DNA of 64,000 nt, taken from NCBI GenBank assembly GCA_004297775.1, contig SCUE01000033.1:29085-93084 (forward strand), in the 5' to 3' direction. Positions 37,967 through 45,188 of the stretch are shown piece after piece. Within the stretch, counting starts at the first letter, position 1. The number at the start of each line of letters is the position of its first letter. The stretch is from Chloroflexota bacterium (GTDB lineage: Bacteria; Chloroflexota; UBA6077; FW602-bin22). The translations under genes were made by a program, and so were the position numbers. The notes below the pieces were generated by a model. It searched no databases. It worked only from the letters and a program-made list of their open reading frames with translations, and was not told the DNA's origin.

Positions 37967-38924
37967 TCCGCTGGTCAGTGGCGCCGGAGTTGTACTGGTG
38001 TTATGCGTACTTGCCGCGTTGTCGGTCGGTGGCGCGGGTGCTCAAGCGCCGCCAACGTTTACGCCGCCGGGTGTTCAGCCGGGCGCAACGACCACGCCAT
38101 CGCCTTCGGTCGGTGGCGCGGGTGCTCAAGCGCCGCCAACGTTTACGCGGCCGGGTGTTCAGCCGGGCGCAACGACCACGGCATCGCCTCAGGTCACCGC
38201 TGAGCCGTCGCCGACAATGACACCGATGCCGACACCGACAGCGACGCTTACGCCAACGATCACGCCGAGCGCGACGGCCACGTCAACACGGACCGCGACG
38301 CCTTATCCGACCTATGAGCCACGCGTGACGCCAACGCTCAGTTGGCCGACGCCGGGTCCGAGCGCCTTCTTTACCAGTCGATACGTCGCGTCAACGATCG
38401 ACCCGACGCCGATTCCGCGTGGCGCGGGCGCACTACGGGGCCGAGTCATCGATTGGCGAGGTATCGGGCTTCAGGGTTTTCGCGTGCAAGTTCACGGCGA
38501 TGCCGCCCAGGCCGACGCCGTGAGCAGTGCCGACGGTCAGTACACCATCTCGGGCATTCCACCGGGCCCGTACGAGATTGCGTTGCCCGACTATCGCTCG
38601 GAGCCGGCGCGGAGCATTCCCATTCTGGCTGGAGCGGTGACGACAGTCGACTGGATCGAGACAGGGCGCGGTGTTTCGCCTCTGGCCGAAAGCGGAACAC
38701 CAACGGTCATACCGAATGCGTTGGTCATTCCAACGCCGAAACAGGTTCTGGTCGAACGTCCGCCTGACAGTCCGGCGCGTCCGTCGCCACCGGAATTGGC
38801 AATTCTCAAGGCGGTCGGCTTCGCGATCGATCGGTCGGGAGAGGCATTCACGCGTGGCGCCATCGTCGTCGTCGTGGTCGCGACCATTGTCGGGACTGCG
38901 CTCTGGGTGCGATTGCGATTGTGA
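37947..38924 (+). CDS. Secreted Thr/Pro-rich protein with carboxypeptidase-regulatory-like domain and C-terminal anchor
   Basis: A 325-residue protein. A hydrophobic export segment (about 10-31) is followed by a low-complexity Thr/Pro/Ala stalk (about 34-145) that holds two near-identical 28-residue units. A small beta-domain follows (about 155-230, LRGRVIDWRGIGLQGFRV then GQYTISGIPPGPYEIALPD, typical of CarboxypepD_reg-like folds). It ends with a membrane span (about 300-322) and a short basic tail. The stalk could be heavily O-glycosylated. It overlaps the glycosylphosphotransferase end by 20 bp and pth by 4 bp. Its role is probably surface-exposed, but unknown. Confidence 0.75.
   Translation: MIRTRTNPLVSGAGVVLVLCVLAALSVGGAGAQAPPTFTPPGVQPGATTTPSPSVGGAGAQAPPTFTRPGVQPGATTTASPQVTAEPSPTMTPMPTPTATLTPTITPSATATSTRTATPYPTYEPRVTPTLSWPTPGPSAFFTSRYVASTIDPTPIPRGAGALRGRVIDWRGIGLQGFRVQVHGDAAQADAVSSADGQYTISGIPPGPYEIALPDYRSEPARSIPILAGAVTTVDWIETGRGVSPLAESGTPTVIPNALVIPTPKQVLVERPPDSPARPSPPELAILKAVGFAIDRSGEAFTRGAIVVVVVATIVGTALWVRLRL
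38022..38189 (+). repeat. Two tandem 84-bp units inside a Thr/Pro-rich coding region
   Basis: The unit at 38022-38105 is repeated at 38106-38189 with two base changes that I can see (CCG to CGG and CCA to GCA codons). Each codes for 28 residues starting SVGGAGAQAPPTFT. The near identity suggests a recent in-frame duplication by slippage or unequal recombination. Confidence 0.9.
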
Positions 38925-39484
38925 TCCTGGTCATGGGGCTCGGCAATCCGGGACCGGAGTACGCGAATCATCGACATAACGTTGGATTCATGACCGTGGA
39001 CTTGCTGGCGCGGCGGCACAACATCTCGTTCCGACGGACCCGGTGGCGCGGTCAGGCCGGGAGCGGGTCCATCGACGGGGCGCGGGTCGATCTTCTTAAG
39101 CCAATGACGTTCATGAACGAGAGCGGCTTCGCGGTCCGTGGGTACGCCTCGTTCACGAACGCCTCGATTACCAGCATCGTTGTCATTCACGATGATCTCG
39201 ATCTTCCCCTGGGACGCCTGCGTTTTCGCGAGTCGGGCAGCGCCGGCGGGAACAGGGGTGTGCGTTCGATCATCGATCATCTGCGGACCGACAACTTCCA
39301 TCGACTGAAGCTCGGCATCGGACGGCCGCCGGAACCGATATCCTCGGCAAGCTATGTTCTCTCGCCATTCGCGCCGTCCGAACGCGAATCGGCTGCCGCG
39401 ATGATCGAGCGGGCGGCCGACGCGATCGAGTTGTTTGTGCGTGAAGGTCCTACCGCGGCCGCGAATCAATACAATCGATCGTGA
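38921..39484 (+). CDS. pth: Peptidyl-tRNA hydrolase
   Basis: A 187-residue enzyme that frees tRNAs from stalled peptidyl-tRNA. Catalytic and binding residues are in place: Asn9 in GLGNPG, His19 in HRHNVGF, the aspartate in HDDLDLP and the asparagine in GGNRGVRSI. KPMTFMNESG is also conserved. It starts at GTG 38921 (GTGA overlap with the secreted protein). Confidence 0.96.
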   Translation: MILVMGLGNPGPEYANHRHNVGFMTVDLLARRHNISFRRTRWRGQAGSGSIDGARVDLLKPMTFMNESGFAVRGYASFTNASITSIVVIHDDLDLPLGRLRFRESGSAGGNRGVRSIIDHLRTDNFHRLKLGIGRPPEPISSASYVLSPFAPSERESAAAMIERAADAIELFVREGPTAAANQYNRS

Positions 39485-39487
39485 GGG

Positions 39488-39505
39488 CTGGTCCGTTTGG
39501 ACCAG
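39488..39505 (+). other. Small hairpin between pth and mfd
   Basis: CTGGTCC-GTTT-GGACCAG gives a 7-bp stem and 4-nt loop 3 bp after the pth stop. No U-run follows, so it is at best a weak terminator or an RNA-stabilising hairpin. Confidence 0.35.
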
Positions 39506-39533
39506 TCCGTTTCGGCGTTGGAGTTGATCGGTC

Positions 39534-42500
39534 GTGCATTTGCGCGGTGTTCTTGCGGCCGTCACCGCCGCTCCCGGGATGCGCCGCGCCCTCGCGCGTA
39601 TGGAGTCGGGCGGCGCGCGTGTCACGGTCGTTGACGCCCTGCACGGACCGTTGTTGGCCGCGTTCGCGCGCGACTACGAGGGCCGAGTCCTTGGGATCGC
39701 GCCGAGTCTGAGCGCGGCAAGGTCGCTGGTCGATCAACTCCGCGCCTGGCTGGGTGACGCCTGCCCGATCGAACTGTTTGCCGAGCGCGATTCGTTGCCG
39801 TACGACCGCGTTCCGACCGACGCGGGCACCCGTTCCGATCGAATTCGGGCTCTGGAGCTTCTCGCGAACGCACCACGAGGCATCGTCATTAGCTCGGGAC
39901 GAGCCTTGATTGATCGGATCGCCGAGCCGGCCGCGTTCCGTGAGCGAACGATCGCGGTTCGGCGCGGCGATCGCGTCTCGCCCGGCACTGTCATCGAGCG
40001 CCTGATCGCGGCAGGGTACCGCCTGACCGGCCTCGTCGAACAACCCGGCGAGGCGAGCCGACGGGGCGACATCCTGGATGTGTTCCCCTTCAGCGCCGCT
40101 GGTCCCGCGCGCATCGAATTCTTTGGCGACGACATCGACGACATACGCTCATTCGATCCGATTACACAGCGGTCGGCCGAGCACATCCAGGCGACGCTGA
40201 TTCCGCCAGCGAGCGACCTGTACATCACGCCGGAGAGCGCGCTGGCGGATCTCGCACGCATCGACGTCTCGACGCTCGACACCGAGTTCGAACAGAGTTG
40301 GTCGCACGTGCGGGCCATGATCGAGTCCGGCACACTGCCCGACTCGCCGGAGATCCTGGCTGGCTATCTCGCTCGCGCGACGCTTCTCGACTACTTGGCG
40401 TCCAACGATCGAATCGTTGCCTTCGATTGGTCGGCGATTGAGGCGGCCGTCGAAGCGATCGAGCACCAGGCCAATGAGTCGCGCGCGAGCGCGGAATCTC
40501 GCGGCGTGATTCCCCGTGACCTCGTTCCGCCAGTAACGACGTGGACCGACATCGCGGTCGAACTCAATCGCCGCGGTCGCGTCGACGTTGGCGCTGACGA
40601 TGACGAGTCGTCGGTGTCGAGCGCTAGACTTAATGGGTTCCACCCGGCCCAGCCATATGGCGGCCGTCTACGCGTCTTCTTCGACGACGTGGTCGCGGCA
40701 CGCGAGAGCGGGGATCGCGTGGTCATAATCTCACAACAGGATAATCGTCTCTCTGAACTGCTAGACGAACGTCGAATTGAACACACACGTGGCAGTGTCG
40801 GGGAGGAAGAGCCGTCGCCGGGATCGGTAGCGCTGCTGCACGGCGCGGCGATCGTGGGATTTCGTCTCGATCGTTCGGCTGATGGTGGGCTGATTGTCGC
40901 GACCGACGGTGACATCTTTGGTTGGACCAAACCCCGGCGCGCCACGCGACCCCGGTCCAGTGCGCGCGACACCTTCGTCATCGATCTCGAGGTCGATGGT
41001 CTGGTCGTCCACGTCGAACACGGCATCGGGCGATATCGCGGCCTCGTTCACATGTCGCGCGACGGCGTCGATCGCGAATACCTGGCGATCGACTACGCGG
41101 ACACCGACAAATTGTTTGTTCCGGTCGAGCAGGCCGATCGCGTCAGCAAGTACATCGGGTTTGGTGATGGCGCGGCGAGTCTGCATCGACTGGGTGGCAC
41201 CGAGTGGGCACGTGCCAAGTCGCGCGTCAAGGCGGCCGTACAGGAGATGGCGCGTGAACTGCTGGAACTGTATGCCGCGCGCCAGGTCGCGCCTGGTCAT
41301 GCGTTCATGCCGGACACGAGTTGGCAGGCCGAGATGGAGGCGGCGTTTCCGTATGTGGAAACAAACGACCAGTTGACCGCGATTCAGGACGTCAAGCGGG
41401 ACATGGAGACGAACCGCCCAATGGATCGTCTCTTGTGTGGCGACGTCGGATACGGCAAGACCGAAGTTGCCCTCCGCGCCGCGTTCAAGGCGGTGATGGA
41501 TGGTAAGCAGGTTGCCGTCCTCGTGCCGACGACGGTGCTGGCGCAGCAGCACTTCGCGACGTTTCGCGAGCGCCTACAAGCATTCCCGATCAAGATCGAG
41601 ATGCTTTCGCGGTTCCGATCCGATCGCGATCAGCACGCGGTCGTCGCGGGCCTGAAGGCGGGCTCGGTCGATATCTGCATCGGTACGCATCGCGTGGTCC
41701 AGAAGGACGTCGAGTTCAAGGATCTGGGATTGGCGATCATCGATGAAGAGCAACGCTTTGGCGTCGTGCACAAGGAGCGACTGAAGCAGCTCCGCCGTGA
41801 GGTGGACGTCCTGACGCTAACCGCGACGCCGATCCCGCGGACGCTGCATATGTCGCTCGCCGGTGTCCGCGATATGAGCACGATGGAGATTGCCCCGGAG
41901 GATCGTCTGCCCATTCGGACGAGCGTGGAACCGTGGGATGATGGGTTGATCCGAGAGGCGATCTTGCGAGAGATCGACCGCGGCGGTCAGGTGTTCTTCG
42001 TTCACAATCGCGTTCAGTCGATCTACGCGATGGCGCAGCGTTTGCGAAAGCTCATTCCAGAGGTGACGTGTCTCATCGGTCACGGGCAGTTGCCAGAAAA
42101 CGATCTCGAAGAAGTGATGGCGCGCTTCGCGGCCGGCGACGCCGATGTCCTAATGTGTACGACGATCATCGAGTCCGGACTCGACATTCCTAACGCAAAC
42201 ACGATCATCGTGAACGACGCGGACCATTTTGGCCTGGCGCAGCTGTACCAGTTGCGCGGTCGCGTCGGCCGTGGCGCGAATCGCGCCTACGCGTACTTCC
42301 TTTACAAGCGTGATCGCGTCCTCGGCGAGATCGCCGAGAAGCGTCTCAAGACTATCCACGAGGCAACCGAATTGGGAGCGGGCTTTCGCATCGCGATGAA
42401 GGATCTCGAGATCCGCGGCGCGGGCAACCTCCTCGGATCCGAGCAGAGCGGACACGCATCGGCCGTCGGTCTCCAGTTGTACACCGATCTACTGGCTGAG

Positions 42501-42971
42501 GCAGTGGCCGAGCTTCGCGGCACGCAGGCCGAGAAACGGCCAGACGTGAGCGTGGATCTTCCTCTAGAGGCGAGCATCCCTCGTTCGTACGTGCCCGATG
42601 AGGGTACGCGCCTGGCGCTGTACCGGCGCCTAGCCAAGGTGACGCGCGACGAGGAACTGGCGAAATGCCTCGACGACGTCCGCGACATGTACGGCGCACC
42701 GCCCGAGCAATTCCTCGCCCTCGTCTGGCTCGTTCAGACGAAGATTGCGGCGGCGGCGGCGGGCGTGGAGCAAATCAACGCAACCGCGACCGAGTTCATC
42801 TTGCGTTTCCGACGCGAGCAACCGGAACGTTTGCGGCTGCTTGAGCCAGCGTTCGAACCATACGTGCGCGCCGGTCGGGCGTACCTCTATCTCGATCGCG
42901 TCGGCCTGGGGGGCCGGTGGCAGGCCACGCTCGATGGCGTCCTGAACCGGTTGAAGCCGGCGGCCGCGTGA
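39534..42971 (+). CDS. mfd: Transcription-repair coupling factor Mfd
   Basis: A 1145-residue SF2 translocase that removes RNA polymerase stalled at DNA lesions and recruits UvrA. The N-terminal UvrB-homology region includes GLVEQPGEASRRGDILDVFP. The RNA polymerase-interaction (CarD-like) domain includes VDGLVVHVEHGIGRYRG. The helicase motifs include LLCGDVGYGKTEVALRAAFK (Walker A), IIDEEQRFG (DEEQ), LTATPIPRTLHMSL and the QLRGRVGRG of motif VI. The C-terminal TRCF regulatory domain is present. The start is GTG 39534 with a GGAG about 14 bp upstream. Length is normal. Confidence 0.96.
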   Translation: MHLRGVLAAVTAAPGMRRALARMESGGARVTVVDALHGPLLAAFARDYEGRVLGIAPSLSAARSLVDQLRAWLGDACPIELFAERDSLPYDRVPTDAGTRSDRIRALELLANAPRGIVISSGRALIDRIAEPAAFRERTIAVRRGDRVSPGTVIERLIAAGYRLTGLVEQPGEASRRGDILDVFPFSAAGPARIEFFGDDIDDIRSFDPITQRSAEHIQATLIPPASDLYITPESALADLARIDVSTLDTEFEQSWSHVRAMIESGTLPDSPEILAGYLARATLLDYLASNDRIVAFDWSAIEAAVEAIEHQANESRASAESRGVIPRDLVPPVTTWTDIAVELNRRGRVDVGADDDESSVSSARLNGFHPAQPYGGRLRVFFDDVVAARESGDRVVIISQQDNRLSELLDERRIEHTRGSVGEEEPSPGSVALLHGAAIVGFRLDRSADGGLIVATDGDIFGWTKPRRATRPRSSARDTFVIDLEVDGLVVHVEHGIGRYRGLVHMSRDGVDREYLAIDYADTDKLFVPVEQADRVSKYIGFGDGAASLHRLGGTEWARAKSRVKAAVQEMARELLELYAARQVAPGHAFMPDTSWQAEMEAAFPYVETNDQLTAIQDVKRDMETNRPMDRLLCGDVGYGKTEVALRAAFKAVMDGKQVAVLVPTTVLAQQHFATFRERLQAFPIKIEMLSRFRSDRDQHAVVAGLKAGSVDICIGTHRVVQKDVEFKDLGLAIIDEEQRFGVVHKERLKQLRREVDVLTLTATPIPRTLHMSLAGVRDMSTMEIAPEDRLPIRTSVEPWDDGLIREAILREIDRGGQVFFVHNRVQSIYAMAQRLRKLIPEVTCLIGHGQLPENDLEEVMARFAAGDADVLMCTTIIESGLDIPNANTIIVNDADHFGLAQLYQLRGRVGRGANRAYAYFLYKRDRVLGEIAEKRLKTIHEATELGAGFRIAMKDLEIRGAGNLLGSEQSGHASAVGLQLYTDLLAEAVAELRGTQAEKRPDVSVDLPLEASIPRSYVPDEGTRLALYRRLAKVTRDEELAKCLDDVRDMYGAPPEQFLALVWLVQTKIAAAAAGVEQINATATEFILRFRREQPERLRLLEPAFEPYVRAGRAYLYLDRVGLGGRWQATLDGVLNRLKPAAA

Positions 42972-43038
42972 GCCGTTTGCTAGGCTACGGTCCGTCGATG
43001 CTGACGCGCGGTGAGTCGCGTCGAGTTGGAGTTGACCA

Positions 43039-43566
43039 GTGACGATCGCAGGACAGGAACTCGCCACCCAGATTCGGACGATTCCGGATTTCCCGATCCC
43101 GGGGATTCAGTTTCGCGACATCACGACGCTACTCAAGAGTTCCATTGGGCTGCGGCGCGCGGTCGATGCGATGGTGGAGCCGTTCCTCGGTCGCCACATC
43201 GATCTCGTGGTTGGCGTTGAGTCGCGTGGCTTCATCTTCGCGACGCCGGTCGCCTACGCGCTGAACGCTGGCTTCGTACCAGTACGGAAGATGGGGAAGC
43301 TACCAGCCGACGCAATCCGGGTCGAGTACGAGCTCGAGTACGGCACGAACACGCTCGAGCTGCACCGCGACGCCATCGCACCCGGCCAGCGCGTGCTGGT
43401 CGTCGACGACTTGCTGGCGACTGGTGGAACCGCCGCGGCCGCGGTCGACCTCGTCAGTCGGCTGGACGGCGTCGTTATCGGCCTAGCGTTCCTGGTCGAG
43501 CTCAGTGACCTGCTCGGGCGAGATCGCCTCGTCGGTCACAACGTCCATTCGGTTGTGCGGTACTAA
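43039..43566 (+). CDS. apt: Adenine phosphoribosyltransferase
   Basis: A 175-residue type I PRTase that salvages adenine to AMP with PRPP. IRTIPDFPIPGIQFRDITTL at the N-terminus, VESRGFIFATPVAYAL, VRKMGKLPADAI and the PRPP loop VLVVDDLLATGGTAAAA are diagnostic. It starts at GTG 43039, with GGAG about 9 bp upstream. Confidence 0.95.
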   Translation: MTIAGQELATQIRTIPDFPIPGIQFRDITTLLKSSIGLRRAVDAMVEPFLGRHIDLVVGVESRGFIFATPVAYALNAGFVPVRKMGKLPADAIRVEYELEYGTNTLELHRDAIAPGQRVLVVDDLLATGGTAAAAVDLVSRLDGVVIGLAFLVELSDLLGRDRLVGHNVHSVVRY

Positions 43567-43614
43567 CTCGGACCGCTCGCGACCGGGAATATCAGCGTTC
43601 CACGAGTCCCATGG

Positions 43615-43644
43615 CTGAACGCGCGCCTCCAGGGCGCTTATACT
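43615..43644 (+). promoter_or_regulatory. Promoter of tRNA-Gln
   Basis: TATACT at 43639-43644, with a weak CTGAAC at 43615-43620 and an 18-bp spacer. The predicted start of transcription is near 43651, giving about 11 nt of 5' leader before the mature tRNA. Confidence 0.5.
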
Positions 43645-43661
43645 TTCTGGCGCGCCGCCGA

Positions 43662-43736
43662 TGCCGGATGGTGTAGTGGTAACACGTCTGATTCTGGATC
43701 AGAAGACCCTAGGTTCGACCCCTAGTCCGGCAGCCA
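43662..43736 (+). tRNA. tRNA-Gln(CTG)
   Basis: A complete cloverleaf of 75 nt with an encoded CCA (43734-43736). The acceptor stem TGCCGGA pairs with TCCGGCA, followed by discriminator G. The anticodon stem TCTGA/TCAGA encloses loop TTCTGGA, giving anticodon CTG (reads CAG, glutamine). The T-arm CTAGG-TTCGACC-CCTAG is perfect. The first pair is U1-A72, a known recognition element for bacterial GatCAB on tRNA-Gln and tRNA-Asn, in line with the gatCAB genes in this window. A metabolic block follows directly downstream. Confidence 0.97.
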
Positions 43737-44081
43737 CCATTCAATCTCAGAATTGCTGGCGAAGGCTGGCGGGCAGACGCCAATGACAGTGGAATGACAG
43801 TAAACCCCTACTTGTTGGGCGTTCCAAGAAGCGCGCCGACGGCCTGGGCGGCGGACGCCTCGCCCGCGCGATCGTCGTCCGGTTGCCATCTTCGGGCCGT
43901 CCAAAGCCCGAAATCGGAGGGACGGCGATCGTACCTCAGTCACCCGCAAGAATGACGCGCGACGTTGCGAGAAAGTGATTCAGGCCGTCGCTGGTGTTGC
44001 CGCTCGGCGATGCCATCCGCGCATCAGGGGAAACCCTGATGCGCGTCGACGCGACGCTGCTAGCCTGCGGCAAGCGATCGA
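43737..44081. other. 345-bp non-coding stretch between tRNA-Gln and the glycyl radical activase
   Basis: No credible reading frame is present. It holds a 9-bp direct repeat AATGACAGT (43782-43790 and 43793-43801, 11-bp period), a TTCGGGC/GCCCGAA inverted repeat (43891-43897 and 43906-43912, 8-nt loop) and a 12-bp GAAA hairpin listed separately. The repeats are spaced one helical turn apart, as in protein-binding sites. I found no copy of the tRNA 3' end and no integrase remnant, so an integration site is not shown. Confidence 0.6.
44018..44045. other. 12-bp perfect hairpin with a GAAA tetraloop
   Basis: CGCGCATCAGGG-GAAA-CCCTGATGCGCG: all twelve pairs are Watson-Crick and the loop is a GNRA tetraloop, the most stable RNA cap. 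It ends 36 bp before the activase frame opens and has no U-run on either strand, so it is not an intrinsic terminator. It could be an mRNA 5' stability or regulatory element, or an inverted repeat bound as DNA. Confidence 0.75.
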
Positions 44082-45179
44082 GTGACGGAGGGAGGGAGCA
44101 CAGAATGCGCGCGCGTCGCTCCGGCGCCCTATGTTGAGTTGACCGCGCGAGAAGCCATCCCGCGAACGGTCGGCGGTGTCCGTGAATTGGCGTCCGTCGA
44201 TGCAGCGGCCACCGGTGATGCCCTCGATCCGACTGTCGTCGGATTGGTCCTCGACATCGACACATTCGCCGTCCACGATGGACCCGGCATTCGCACGGCC
44301 GTGTACCTGAAGGGCTGCCCGCTAAGTTGTGCCTGGTGTCACAGCCCTGAGTCGCGGGGTCTCCGGCCAGAGCTCCTGTATATGGATCGAAAATGCACCG
44401 GCTGCGCGGCATGCGTAGCCGAATGCCCGGAGAATGCGATCCATCTCGTTGCGCCGTCCCACGATGCGGATGATCTCCGGTCAGCCGAACTGCCGCCCCA
44501 GATCGCCGCGGTTGATTGGGCGCGGTGCACCGACTGTGGGCACTGTGTCGCGGTGTGCTACCCGGGTGCGCTGAAGATTGCCGGTGAGTCGCGATCCGTC
44601 GCCGACGTGGTCGCCGAGATCGCGGCGGATGCGCCGTTCTTCGAGGCGTCGGGCGGCGGCGTAACCCTCACTGGCGGGGAAGTGACTTTGCAGCCGCGCT
44701 TCGCCTATCAGGTACTGGCTGCCTGCCGCGCGCGCGGGATCCACACCGCGGTCGAGACGACCGGGTATGCGGCGTGGCCGGTCGTCCGGCGCCTGGCCGA
44801 GATGACCGACCTGTTCTTGTACGATCTCAAACTGATAGATGACGCGGACCACCGGCGCCTCACCGGCGTCCGGAACGGACTCGTCCGGAGGAATCTCGAG
44901 CGGCTCGTTGCGTTCGGCGCGACCGTGATCCCGCGCCTCCCGTGCATTCCCGGCCTCACCGACACGAATGAGAATGTCGCTGCCTGTGCCGATATCACCG
45001 CCAGGCTCGGTCTCACGGTGATCCACTTGCTTCCGTACAACAACGCTGCCGGCGCCAAGTACCGGTGGCTGGGGCGTGACTACGCGCTCGATGCGCTCGT
45101 CACACAGACCGCCGAGCGGATGGAGGAGTTGGCGTGCATCTGTCGCTCGCGCGGCTTGGAGGTTCAGGTCGGCGGTTAG
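44082..45179 (+). CDS. Glycyl radical enzyme activating protein (radical SAM)
   Basis: A radical SAM activase that abstracts a hydrogen from the glycine of the partner enzyme encoded next. The SAM cluster is in KGCPLSCAWCHSPES (CxxxCxxC). Two further ferredoxin-type clusters are in CTGCAACVAECPE and CTDCGHCVAVCYPGA. This insert is found in activases of non-PFL glycyl radical enzymes and is absent from the PFL activase. SGGGVTLTGGE is the SAM-binding GGE motif. The conserved domain begins near VLDIDTFAVHDGPGIRT (about residue 56), so the true start may be later than GTG 44082, for example TTG 44190. The stop overlaps the AGGAGG of the next gene. Confidence 0.88.
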   Translation: MTEGGSTECARVAPAPYVELTAREAIPRTVGGVRELASVDAAATGDALDPTVVGLVLDIDTFAVHDGPGIRTAVYLKGCPLSCAWCHSPESRGLRPELLYMDRKCTGCAACVAECPENAIHLVAPSHDADDLRSAELPPQIAAVDWARCTDCGHCVAVCYPGALKIAGESRSVADVVAEIAADAPFFEASGGGVTLTGGEVTLQPRFAYQVLAACRARGIHTAVETTGYAAWPVVRRLAEMTDLFLYDLKLIDDADHRRLTGVRNGLVRRNLERLVAFGATVIPRLPCIPGLTDTNENVAACADITARLGLTVIHLLPYNNAAGAKYRWLGRDYALDALVTQTAERMEELACICRSRGLEVQVGG

Positions 45180-45188
45180 GAGGCGAAC

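Noticed and set aside
38022-38189. Tandem repeat considered as a CRISPR
   Set aside because: Only two directly adjoining copies with no spacers, inside a coding frame.
43722-43949. 75-codon minus-strand frame over the tRNA end, considered as an integrase remnant
   Set aside because: No integrase catalytic residues; it crosses the tRNA gene.
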